Source: Halomonas sp. LR3S48
Lineage (GTDB): Bacteria; Pseudomonadota; Gammaproteobacteria; Pseudomonadales; Halomonadaceae
NCBI RefSeq assembly: GCF_025725665.1
Contig: NZ_CP107009.1
Location: 2,046,001-2,110,000 of the forward strand
DNA length: 64,000 bases
Reading direction: 5' to 3'
Shown here: positions 28,301 through 35,503 of the stretch, in pieces
Position numbering within the stretch: the stretch's first letter is position 1
Layout: each line of letters starts with the position of its first letter
Program-made: the position numbers and the translations under genes
Notes under the pieces: model-generated
Told to the model about the DNA's origin: nothing
Database searches by the model: none
The model's input: the letters and a program-made list of their open reading frames with translations, nothing else

Positions 28301-30253
28301 GGCGGCGAGATCGCCCAGCAGGAAGCCGCCGAGGCGCGGCTCGAGGCCGAGACGGCACTGGCCGAGCTTACGCCCCAGCGCGAGCGGGCCGCCCGCGAGC
28401 TGGAGGCGCACGGGCCGACCTGGCTGGCCGCCGAGCAGTTCAGCGACGCCGGCGGCGTCGAGCGGCTCCAGGCGTTGGAGACGCGCCTTGCCGAACTCGA
28501 GCGTCACCTGGCCGAGGCCGCGGCCAGGCTGGCCAGCGCGGAGGAAGAGAAAGAGGCGCTTGCACGGAAAGTCGTCGAGACCGAGGCCCAACTGCGCGGC
28601 ATCTTCAGCGACGGTGAGCGTGATCGGCTGCGTGCCCTGGCGCGCTTCGAGGCCGATGGAGGCGTCGACTTCATGGCCAGCGCAGGTGAGGTGCAGGCCG
28701 AACTGGAAGCGTCGCAGTCGCGGGCGACCCGGCGCGCCGACTTCGATTTCACGCGTATTCGCGCCTATCTGGAAGTGCGCGACGCCGGCGGCGGCAGCCA
28801 GAAGCTCGAACGCGAGATCGCCCGGGTCAAGCGTGAACTGGGTGAACTGCGCGACAAGCGCAAGACGCTTTCGGCAGAGCGGGATGTGCTGGAGGCGCGC
28901 CTGGCCGAGCAGCGCCGCGCGCTGGCCTGCGTCGACCAACTGGCCGTGGAGTGGCTGCGGGTACTGCGCGAGCTGCCCGAGGGCTGGCCGCGACGCCTGG
29001 CTGCACTGGTCGATCTCGATGAGGCCAGCCGCTGGCCCGTCGACACGGCTGAGCTCGAGGTACGCAATGAAGCGCTCGACGCCTGGCATGCCATGGTCGG
29101 TGAGAGGAACGAGCAGAGTGAGCTCGACGTCGAAGCGCTGGAAACCTGTCAGCAGACCCTGGTCGATGCCTTGGGCGAGCTCAACCTGGGCGAGCGGGCG
29201 CGCAACCGCGAACGTCAGGCGCGCCAGGTCGAGGCCGGCGAGCGCAAGCTGGTCGAGGCACTCGCCGAGGCGGCGCACAGCCGGCTGTTCAGCGACACCG
29301 AGCGTGCCCGCCTGGCCGGGCTGACGCATGCCAGCGCCGAGGCCCTGGACGACCTCTCGCGGCTGCACGACCAGCTCGCCGGCCAGCTCGACGAGCATCG
29401 CGTGCGGGTCGAGCGGCTGCATGCCTCCCGCGAGCAGATCGAGGGCACCCTGGTGGAGCGGCTCAGCTCGATCATCTCGGACGCCGCCGGCAATCTCGAC
29501 ATCCTCAAGCGCGTGGCCAAGAGCAGCGGCGAAGGCGGCGCCTTCTTCGAGGTCAAGGCCTCGCTGATCGGCCCCGACCAGCTGCGCGACCTGATCGCCA
29601 CGCTGCTGGCCGACATCGACGAGCACCAGGCGGCCATGCGCCGCCGCGCCGAGCGTGACGGCGGCATGGTCGATGGCGAGGCACGCAGGCGCGACGACGA
29701 CCTGCTGCGCCAGATTCGCCGGCGCATCTATCGCGGCCTGTTCCACGATGTGGCGATCCGCCTCAAGCACGACGCCATTCGCCCGCATGGGCGGCTGTTC
29801 TCGCTCAACGAGGAGATGTCGGAAGGGCAGCGCGAGGCGGTGTCGCTGATGTGGCTGGTCAAGCTCTCGGAGTTCGCCATCGAACGTGAGCTGCGCGAAT
29901 TGCCGGGGCATCATCGTCGCCGTGCACGCACCAGCCGCGAGAGCGTGATCCTGCTCGACGGGCTGTTCTCCAAGCTCTCGCACCGCCGCCTGATCCAGGA
30001 TTCGCTGGAGTCGCTGCGCAACACCCGTGGGCGCTTCCAGATGATCGGCCTGATCCACAACCCCAACTACGAGAACGACCCCGATATCTTCCCCACCTAC
30101 CTGGTGGGCAGCGTGATCGGCGGCGCCCAGGGGCAGGGCGGCCACGTGATGGTGCGTGACGGCCGCGTCACGCCGCCGGAGTCGGTAGGGCGCAGCGTCG
30201 GCGAGGCCAGCCTGTTCGGCATTCATGTCAGCGAGCCGGCGACCCAGGAGTAA
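25349..30253 (+). CDS. jetC: Wadjet SMC ATPase JetC (MukB-like), unusually large
   Basis: The 1634-residue ATPase motor is predicted to extrude plasmid loops. The N-terminal head has Walker A 'ENGFGKTT' (about residues 44-51). The C-terminal head has a signature-like 'MSEGQREAVSLMWLVKLSE' (about 1490-1508) and Walker B 'SVILLDGLFSKLSHRR'. Between them are very long Glu/Ala/Arg/Leu-rich coiled coils interrupted by a globular hinge-like region around residues 790-900. A second globular insertion lies in the first coiled-coil arm (about 310-440), including a helix-turn-helix-like 'LLATLSGLSERAVRQALSERG'. Many JetC proteins are near 1100 residues, so this one is MukB-sized. It overlaps jetB by four bases. 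Confidence 0.92.
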   Translation: MSVIHRIEVANLLNKHGDVASPWDAKMRHVLLDLRGQSSAISMENGFGKTTLAEALIGLLSRDRTLLSRTRRKCSPSSVGGEGRSWSHLRVEFRSRSGLERQDDMLAVAGEEVAGETFVFGFYGYSDGSGLSFYHYAGRLEDVPVHHLTLDGKLALYANRDVKAVMAERGVRLTHNREEWLEAVGAHVSRRELAQLAAFQKEGGADKSQIFNAIKPRAGEKADQAFFFEVLAPEILSGATRGETDESEELIEEVILNSGTNITELRHRLEEAESDQRRASDKVVRLAELREQGETLRDARSRLEELDQGLAASEALLGGQALLGLPGLPRAASEDDAEERGAAPLDGFAWIAGDTSRPRVSTSLLATLSGLSERAVRQALSERGARVDVHRRLIHLPEAAWPLNRDVGHVSFKAAREWLAESHALADDAARDRALSALDEGADAFEAADGNRFREEVIGDGVYLEELTRDLTALDERRDDMEQERERLESQQRDFVDNQSFYTQALSEGLFSEAELETPEASAEAAKAEAADARRALNAHLGRVGELKQVAAWHDAFRRECPGTAPAERLEEKLDREAELAEALDELTLRRDEVATAFETARAERERLNGERERLTGEQGLLARGQAPWRAFVEGWPGEEVGGFWSRRKTALAELETNSREAEQRRQDAERILARLAPLAEAARRYGELHGDDEPVHLRARLRERERELADERQRLTEEESRLRTLHRARLDFAERSELAPEKWLTDARRRYPRLLREAETLEADIAARERYLESLSGDPLERRVVEAEAHRHLDDSGIAWQPLHAVLNVETHTPEQRREWLVQAAGVLFAPVVAGREAAESAAAALIEAGLAVPVFEAEALAGLLARGEPPLGAVAGVETLAVKAALDPSYLEALREATEKRLAADRERQKALAIECERLDPHGETFALALRAREADEADVEVALEAVAEQQAALAEREAELAPRLSDTALACIDDYQRYLQEGGEIAQQEAAEARLEAETALAELTPQRERAARELEAHGPTWLAAEQFSDAGGVERLQALETRLAELERHLAEAAARLASAEEEKEALARKVVETEAQLRGIFSDGERDRLRALARFEADGGVDFMASAGEVQAELEASQSRATRRADFDFTRIRAYLEVRDAGGGSQKLEREIARVKRELGELRDKRKTLSAERDVLEARLAEQRRALACVDQLAVEWLRVLRELPEGWPRRLAALVDLDEASRWPVDTAELEVRNEALDAWHAMVGERNEQSELDVEALETCQQTLVDALGELNLGERARNRERQARQVEAGERKLVEALAEAAHSRLFSDTERARLAGLTHASAEALDDLSRLHDQLAGQLDEHRVRVERLHASREQIEGTLVERLSSIISDAAGNLDILKRVAKSSGEGGAFFEVKASLIGPDQLRDLIATLLADIDEHQAAMRRRAERDGGMVDGEARRRDDDLLRQIRRRIYRGLFHDVAIRLKHDAIRPHGRLFSLNEEMSEGQREAVSLMWLVKLSEFAIERELRELPGHHRRRARTSRESVILLDGLFSKLSHRRLIQDSLESLRNTRGRFQMIGLIHNPNYENDPDIFPTYLVGSVIGGAQGQGGHVMVRDGRVTPPESVGRSVGEASLFGIHVSEPATQE

Positions 30254-30256
30254 GCG

Positions 30257-31363
30257 ATGCGCGATGCCACTCTGATGCTCAACGAGGCGGCCAGGAAAGT
30301 CCTGGCCCAGCTAGAGAGAGAGTGGCAGCGAGTCTATGCGAATGGTAGTAAGGGTAAAGGCTGGCAAGCCGAACCCCTTGTCAGATCCCTCAAGCGGAAG
30401 GGAATCTGCGAGACGGAGCATCAGGCTTGGGAGGTTCTTGAAAAACTGCTGGATGCAGGTGCTATCTCACTGAGACAGGGCGGAAGAATTTCCCCGCATC
30501 AACGATGGAACGCCACCATATCGCTCGCTGAGGCTCGTATAGAGCAGCTCAAGGCCAATCTGCCTGATGTCGATAATCGGCTTGGCTTGAGCGCTGCGCA
30601 GGAACAGGCCTGGAGGCGAGCATTAGAATCTCCGCTGCGTGAATGGAGCATCGAGGACCAACTGGCACTGGCCGAGGGCCTCAGGCGGTTGGCCAACGAT
30701 CTGCCGGGGGGCTACCAACTGAGCCCTTACGTGGCCAGTGCGCGCTATCTGCTGGGAAGCAGCAAGCTGCTTGAGGCGCTGCCCACCGAGCTGGTGCGCG
30801 CGTTCGATATCGAGCCGACCAGCTTCCAACCCGCCGAGACCTGGCTGCTGGCCAGCGTGCCCGAACAGCCCGAGGGGCTCTTGCTGATCGAGAACGCGCA
30901 GAGTTTCAGTCAGGCCTGCCGTGTGGGGTGTGGCAAGCGCCTGGCCTTGATCTGCACGTTCGGCTATGGCCTCTCGCTGGCCAACGCCTTGGAAAGTGGA
31001 GACCGGGTGCGCCTGGTCGGCCAGGGTGCAGCCGGCGTCACCCTGCCGGACCTACTGGCTCTACCCAGCTCCACCTACTGGGGTGATTTCGACCCCGAAG
31101 GGCTGCGCATCTACAAGAGGTTGAACCACTTCCTGCCCGCGCTAGCGCTTTCCGCCCTGTTCGGTCCCATGCTCGCTGCCTTCGAGTCAGGCACAGGTCA
31201 TCCTCTCGATGCACTAAGCGGCAAGGCAGGGCAGCGAGCTGCCGGCAATTGGCAGCGCGGGCTCGACCAGGAGTGGCTGCCCGATGACCAGGTTCAGAAG
31301 TTGGCAGGTAGAGCGCTCGATCCGTCTGTTCAGAGTGGGCTCATGGAGCGCATTTTACAGTGA
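30257..31363 (+). CDS. jetD: Wadjet nuclease subunit JetD (Toprim)
   Basis: JetD is the Toprim nuclease that cuts plasmid DNA once the JetABC motor has measured it. The 368-residue protein has an N-terminal helical/winged region (about 1-130) and a C-terminal Toprim-like domain. The catalytic Glu is in 'LLLIENAQSF' (about residue 211) and the metal-binding Asp pair is in 'TYWGDFDPEGLRIYKRL' (about 276 and 278), matching the E...DxD layout expected of JetD. It starts three bases after jetC. The first 350 bases use more AT-rich codons than jetABC or its own 3' half, hinting at a recombined or separately acquired 5' end. Confidence 0.9.
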   Translation: MRDATLMLNEAARKVLAQLEREWQRVYANGSKGKGWQAEPLVRSLKRKGICETEHQAWEVLEKLLDAGAISLRQGGRISPHQRWNATISLAEARIEQLKANLPDVDNRLGLSAAQEQAWRRALESPLREWSIEDQLALAEGLRRLANDLPGGYQLSPYVASARYLLGSSKLLEALPTELVRAFDIEPTSFQPAETWLLASVPEQPEGLLLIENAQSFSQACRVGCGKRLALICTFGYGLSLANALESGDRVRLVGQGAAGVTLPDLLALPSSTYWGDFDPEGLRIYKRLNHFLPALALSALFGPMLAAFESGTGHPLDALSGKAGQRAAGNWQRGLDQEWLPDDQVQKLAGRALDPSVQSGLMERILQ

Positions 31364-31431
31364 ACGGATGGCGTTCCTTGTGCCGTCTGGCAACATGGTG
31401 AGCCGGGTTCTGCTTAATATAGGGAAATATA

Positions 31432-31986
31432 ATGCTGCGCACCTTGCTGTATGTCGGCGGCCTACTCGCCGTCTTATTCTTTGGCTTCAGCCTGTATGGC
31501 AAGGCAGCGCCGAGGTTTTTCCCGCCAACCGTGCCTGAGATGGCACCACCCAGCCAGCGTGCGGACGCTGTCCAGGTCATCAAGTCTGAGCGTGTCATGC
31601 GGTTGCTGCGAGAAGGCGAGGTCATAGCGGAATACCGCATTGCGCTTGGCGGTAGCCCGGAAGGACACAAGCAGCAAGAGGGCGATCAACGCACGCCAGA
31701 AGGCGAATACATCATCGACTGGCGCAACCCACGCTCGATTGGACACCTCTCACTGCATGTCTCCTATCCCAATGAAGATGACCGAGCGGTAGCGCGTGAG
31801 CTTGGTGTCGATCCCGGAGGCACCATCATGATCCACGGCATACTGAACGGCTGGGGCTGGCTTGGAAGACTGCATCGATATTGGGATTGGACGGATGGCT
31901 GCATAGCCGTTACCAATCAGGAAATGCGTGAAATTTGGTCTCTCGTCCCCAATGGTACTCCGATAACCATCAAGTGGAGCGCATAA
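31432..31986 (+). CDS. L,D-transpeptidase (YkuD domain) protein
   Basis: A 184-residue envelope protein with an N-terminal signal anchor (about residues 3-21). The YkuD catalytic signature is present as 'IMIHG' (His135) and 'WTDGCIAV' (Asp155, Cys157), the Cys being the nucleophile that cross-links or modifies peptidoglycan. It is smaller than E. coli Ldt enzymes and lacks a LysM domain, like many gammaproteobacterial YkuD/YafK-type proteins. It begins 68 bases after jetD and its base composition is more AT-rich than the chromosome around it, so it may have arrived with the 3' side of the defence island. Confidence 0.88.
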   Translation: MLRTLLYVGGLLAVLFFGFSLYGKAAPRFFPPTVPEMAPPSQRADAVQVIKSERVMRLLREGEVIAEYRIALGGSPEGHKQQEGDQRTPEGEYIIDWRNPRSIGHLSLHVSYPNEDDRAVARELGVDPGGTIMIHGILNGWGWLGRLHRYWDWTDGCIAVTNQEMREIWSLVPNGTPITIKWSA

Positions 31987-32026
31987 GGAAATTGGTTAAT
32001 TCACCATCAGAAGGAGGCTAACCACC

Positions 32027-32332
32027 ATGCACGTCATCATCGATCTCTGCGTCGTCCCGCTGGGTGTTGGGGTATCGGTCTCGCCGCAGATTGCCGCCTG
32101 CCAGCGGGTGATCGAGGCCTCGGGCCTCGAGCACCACATGCACGCCTACGGCACCAACATCGAGGGGCCGTGGGACGAGGTGATGGCGGTGGTCAAACGC
32201 TGTCACGAAGTGGTGCACGAGATGGGCGCACCGCGCATCACTACCACCATCAAGTTGGGTACACGCACCGACCGCGAGCAGTCCATGGCCGACAAGGTGT
32301 CGAGCGTCGAGAACAAACTGCGCAACTCTTGA
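32027..32332 (+). CDS. MTH1187/YkoF-type thiamine-binding family protein (UPF0045)
   Basis: A 101-residue ferredoxin-like fold protein. The N-terminal 'VIIDLCVVPLGVGVSVSPQIAACQRVIEASGLEHHMHAYGTNIEGPWDEVM' is the typical pattern of the MTH1187 family, followed by 'PRITTTIKLGTRTD' near residues 68-81. Members bind thiamine or related pyrimidines, and the cellular role is unsettled. A perfect AAGGAGG site lies seven bases ahead of the ATG, suggesting good expression. The gene converges with argP, with 21 bases between stops. Confidence 0.88.
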   Translation: MHVIIDLCVVPLGVGVSVSPQIAACQRVIEASGLEHHMHAYGTNIEGPWDEVMAVVKRCHEVVHEMGAPRITTTIKLGTRTDREQSMADKVSSVENKLRNS

Positions 32333-32353
32333 GCCGTCATCACGCAATATCGT

Positions 32354-33286
32354 TCAGGTCGGCAGCGGCGCCAGCCAGGCGTCGCCCAGCCGCAACAGGT
32401 GGTCGGTGAGGGCGTCGAGGATCTTGCCGCCCTGGCGCCAGTGGTGCCAGTAGAGCGGTACGTCGATGACATAGCCCGGCGACAGGTCGACCAGGCGACC
32501 GTCGGCCAGGTGCGGGCCGGGGTCGATCTCCTGTAGCCGCCCTTCGCTGAGTTCGCGCTCGGCCTGGCGCTCCGGCACCATGCCGTAGCCGAGTCCTGCC
32601 AGGGCCAGGCCGACGAAGCCTTCCGACGAAGGGCACAGGTGGTGGGGGAAGGGGGGCTCCACGCCATACATGGCCAGGAAGCGATGTTGCAGGCGGTCGT
32701 CGGGGCCGAAGACGATGGCCGGTGCCTGGCGCAGCGCTTCCGGCGTCACGCCATCGACGAAATAGCGTGCCATGAAGGCGGGGCTGGCCAGGGCGCGATA
32801 GCGCATGCTGCCCAGTCCGTGGCTGCGCGCCCCCTGTACCGGCGTGGGTGAATCGCAGATGCAGCCGGCCACGTCGCCATCGCGCATGCGCTTGAGCGCT
32901 ACCTCCTGATCCTCCACCACCAGTTCGAACAATACCCGGTAGTGCTCGCAGAAACGCCCAATGGCTTCTGGCCACCAGGTCGCCAGGCTGTCGGCATTGA
33001 TGGCCAGACGCAGGCGCTGCTCGCCGCCACCTAGTGCGGGCACCTCGCCCAGCAGGTCACTCTCGAGCAGGCGTACCTGCTGGGCGTGGTTGAGCAGGCG
33101 TCGGCCCAGTGGCGTGGGGGCTAGGCGCGGGCTTCGCACCAGCACCGGCTGGCCCAGGCGTGCCTCAAGCAGCTTGATGCGCTGGGAAACCGCCGATTGG
33201 GTCAGGCCCAGATGGCGAGCGCCACGTTCAAAGCCACCTTGGTCGAGCACGACTACCAGTGCCTCCAGCAGTTTGTAATCGAGCAT
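32354..33286 (-). CDS. argP: LysR-family regulator ArgP (IciA)
   Basis: The 310-residue LysR regulator has its helix-turn-helix at the N-terminus ('FERGARHLGLTQSAVSQRIKLLEARLGQPVLVR', about residues 18-50) and a periplasmic-binding-protein-like effector domain after residue 90. It is divergent from a LysE/ArgO exporter gene, with 95 bases between, which is the classic ArgP-argO arrangement: ArgP activates the exporter in response to arginine and is inhibited by lysine in E. coli. The family pairing makes the name fairly secure even though the effector cannot be read directly. Confidence 0.9.
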   Translation of the reverse strand: MLDYKLLEALVVVLDQGGFERGARHLGLTQSAVSQRIKLLEARLGQPVLVRSPRLAPTPLGRRLLNHAQQVRLLESDLLGEVPALGGGEQRLRLAINADSLATWWPEAIGRFCEHYRVLFELVVEDQEVALKRMRDGDVAGCICDSPTPVQGARSHGLGSMRYRALASPAFMARYFVDGVTPEALRQAPAIVFGPDDRLQHRFLAMYGVEPPFPHHLCPSSEGFVGLALAGLGYGMVPERQAERELSEGRLQEIDPGPHLADGRLVDLSPGYVIDVPLYWHHWRQGGKILDALTDHLLRLGDAWLAPLPT

Positions 33287-33381
33287 CGATTCTACTTATC
33301 CCCCAGTCGCTTTATTCATTTCTTTAATTTTCATGGCGAGCTTAGCCTTGGTGACTACGACTTGCCAGGGAGAAAAACAGT

Positions 33382-33990
33382 ATGTGGTTGTCATGGCTCA
33401 ATGGACTCTTGATCTGTGCGGGGTTGATCGTCGCCATCGGGGCGCAAAATGCCTTCGTGCTGCAACAGAGCCTGCGCCGCCAGAACGCCTGGCTGGTGGC
33501 CGGCGTCTGCGCGCTGTGCGACTGGCTGCTGGTGGGACTGGGCGTGCTGGGGCTTGGTGTGTTGATTGCCCAGCAGGAGGCGCTGATGGAAGTGGCACGT
33601 TGGGCCGGCGCTGCCTTTCTTGCGTGGCAGGCCTGGCTGGCCCTGCGCCGGGTCCTGACCGGCCAGGCACTGACAGCCGGTGGAGGCAGCGTGCAATCCT
33701 GGCAGGCGGCGCTGGCGGCAACACTTGCCGTGACCCTGCTCAATCCTCAGGTCTATCTGGAAACCGTGGTGCTGCTGGGAGCCATCGGCGCGGTGCAGCC
33801 GAGTCCGTTGGGATTCTTCATCGGCGCGGCGATGGCCTCGTTCGGCTGGTTCTTCGGCCTGGCGGCCGCGGCCGGCTGGCTGGCCCCGCGGCTGGCGAGC
33901 CCACGGGTATGGCGCGCCATCGACTTGGTGATCGGACTTATCCTGGCGTGGGTGGCGTGGCGGTTAGCGAGTGGCGCCATGATGCCTTAG
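33382..33990 (+). CDS. argO: LysE/ArgO family basic amino acid exporter
   Basis: A 202-residue inner-membrane protein with five or six hydrophobic helices. The N-terminal 'GAQNAFVLQQSLRRQN' (about residues 20-35) is the LysE-superfamily signature, and 'LLNPQVYLETVVLLG' follows in the second half. It exports arginine and/or lysine and is divergent from argP, so ArgP-dependent activation is expected from the shared 95-base intergenic region. The stop lies 15 bases before the first TyrR-type box of the hpd regulatory region. Confidence 0.9.
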   Translation: MWLSWLNGLLICAGLIVAIGAQNAFVLQQSLRRQNAWLVAGVCALCDWLLVGLGVLGLGVLIAQQEALMEVARWAGAAFLAWQAWLALRRVLTGQALTAGGGSVQSWQAALAATLAVTLLNPQVYLETVVLLGAIGAVQPSPLGFFIGAAMASFGWFFGLAAAAGWLAPRLASPRVWRAIDLVIGLILAWVAWRLASGAMMP

Positions 33991-34005
33991 GGGAGCGACG
34001 ACAGT

Positions 34006-34023
34006 TGTAAAGATATCTTTACG
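34006..34023 (+). promoter_or_regulatory. Near-perfect TyrR/PhhR box upstream of hpd
   Basis: TGTAAA, six bases (GATATC), TTTACG matches the TyrR box TGTAAA-N6-TTTACA at 11 of 12 positions. It is 218 bases before the hpd ATG and is the best such site in the window. Confidence 0.75.
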
Positions 34024-34077
34024 AAGTGTCAGGCTGACGCACCACGAGCAGGGCTGGTTTCATGGAGTTCAGAGGGC

Positions 34078-34095
34078 CGTAAGGTTTTTCTTACG
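34078..34095 (+). promoter_or_regulatory. Second TyrR/PhhR-type box upstream of hpd
   Basis: CGTAAG, six bases, CTTACG is perfectly palindromic, has the same six-base spacing, and matches the TyrR box at eight of 12 positions. Its centre is 72 bases downstream of the first box. Confidence 0.6.
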
Positions 34096-34135
34096 ATAAG
34101 GGCGAGAAGGGACCTCTGCCGTCCACGCTCCAGGT

Positions 34136-34153
34136 CGTAAAGGAGCGTTTCGA
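34136..34153 (+). promoter_or_regulatory. Third, weaker TyrR/PhhR-type box upstream of hpd
   Basis: CGTAAA, six bases, TTTCGA matches the TyrR box at nine of 12 positions. It is 88 bases before the hpd start, 58 bases after the second box. Confidence 0.5.
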
Positions 34154-34240
34154 TGGGGGACCGTGCGCACTAGGCTGGGGGCACCAGTTCGGCATCCATG
34201 ACTGCACGACATAACAAGGGCAAATCCCCTGGAGGTAAGC

Positions 34241-35341
34241 ATGAACGCACCCGCCAAGACCGTATCCCCGATCAGCCAAGAGAACCCCATCGGTACCAAC
34301 GGCTTCGAGTTCGTCGAGTACAGCGCACCGACCGCCGAAGGCATCGAGGCGCTGCGTGCACTATTCAATCGCATGGGCTTCACCGAGACGCGCAAGCACC
34401 GCTCTAAGCAGGTTTTCCTGTTCCAGCAGGAGAACGTCAACTTCGTGCTCAACGCCGAGCCGAACAGTCATGCCGCGGAGTTCGCTCACGTACATGGCCC
34501 CTGTGCCTGCGCCATGGCGTGGAAGGTGGCCGACGCCAAGCAGGCCTTCGATTACGCCGTGGCTCACGGCGCCGAGCCGATGGAGAATCCAGTCGGACCC
34601 GGCGAGGTGGGCATTCCCGCCGTTCGCGGCATCGGCGGCTCGCTGCTCTACTTCGTCGACAACAAGGTCGACAATGAAGGACGTACCATCTACGACATCG
34701 ACTTCGAGGCGATTCCCGGCCGTTCGCGCAACGACAACAGCGTGGGCCTCAAGGTGCTCGACCACCTGACCCACAACGTCGACCGCGGCCAGATGGACGT
34801 ATGGGCCGATTTCTATACCGAGATCGCCAACTTCCGCGAGAACCGCTACTTCGACATCAAGGGCAAGAAGACCGGCCTGCATTCCCGGGCCATGACCGGG
34901 CCGTGCGGCAAGATGCACATCCCGATCAACGAGTCGGCCGACGATACCTCGCAGATCGCCGAGTTCCTGCGCGAGTACAATGGCGAGGGCATCCAGCACC
35001 TGGCCATGGCCACCGACGATATCTACGCCACGGTACGTGCCTTGCGCGACAATGGCGTGACCTTCCTCTCCACGCCGGACACCTACTACGAGAAGGTCGA
35101 CGCGCGCGTGCCCAACCACCAGGAGAACGTCGAGGAGCTGCGTGAACTCAGCCTGCTGATCGATGGTGGCGAAGGCGAGGGCGTGCTGCTGCAGATCTTT
35201 ACCGAGACCGTGATCGGCCCGATCTTCTTCGAGATCATCCAGCGCAAGGGCAACGACGGCTTCGGCGAGGGCAATTTCAAGGCCCTGTTCGAATCGATCG
35301 AGGAGGATCAGATCCGTCGCGGTGTGCTCAAGGCGGATTAA
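34241..35341 (+). CDS. hpd: 4-Hydroxyphenylpyruvate dioxygenase
   Basis: Converts 4-hydroxyphenylpyruvate, the transamination product of tyrosine, to homogentisate. The 366-residue protein has two vicinal-oxygen-chelate halves; the iron ligands are His175 ('VLDHLTHNV'), His253 ('GIQHLAM') and Glu331 ('IFFEIIQRKG'). The ATG follows a GGAGG ribosome site. Upstream are three TyrR-type boxes, implying control by the PhhR encoded at 18.8 kb. A hairpin terminator follows. The downstream homogentisate genes (hmgA, maiA, fahA) are not in the window. Confidence 0.98.
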   Translation: MNAPAKTVSPISQENPIGTNGFEFVEYSAPTAEGIEALRALFNRMGFTETRKHRSKQVFLFQQENVNFVLNAEPNSHAAEFAHVHGPCACAMAWKVADAKQAFDYAVAHGAEPMENPVGPGEVGIPAVRGIGGSLLYFVDNKVDNEGRTIYDIDFEAIPGRSRNDNSVGLKVLDHLTHNVDRGQMDVWADFYTEIANFRENRYFDIKGKKTGLHSRAMTGPCGKMHIPINESADDTSQIAEFLREYNGEGIQHLAMATDDIYATVRALRDNGVTFLSTPDTYYEKVDARVPNHQENVEELRELSLLIDGGEGEGVLLQIFTETVIGPIFFEIIQRKGNDGFGEGNFKALFESIEEDQIRRGVLKAD

Positions 35342-35349
35342 TTGCCGCC

Positions 35350-35378
35350 GGCCCTGCCCATACCCCATGGGCGGGGCC
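35350..35378 (+). terminator. hpd terminator hairpin
   Basis: A 12-bp stem (GGCCCTGCCCAT with one G-T pair) and a 5-nt loop lie nine bases after the hpd stop, followed by GTTTCGTATT, a modest T-rich tail. Confidence 0.7.
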
Positions 35379-35503
35379 GTTTCGTATTCGATATGAAACG
35401 ACTGAAAGCAAGCCATTTCTACAAAAATAACGTTGCATCGCATGGATTGCAGCGTGCATATTGCTGCGTCGAGCGATAACAACGATTTCCCCCTGGTGAT
35501 CTG

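Noticed and set aside
26603..30226. A 1207-codon open frame on the minus strand, antisense to jetC
   Set aside because: It mirrors the coiled-coil codon bias of a GC-rich gene; stops are rare in this antisense frame. The translation has no domain, and the plus strand carries intact ATPase motifs.
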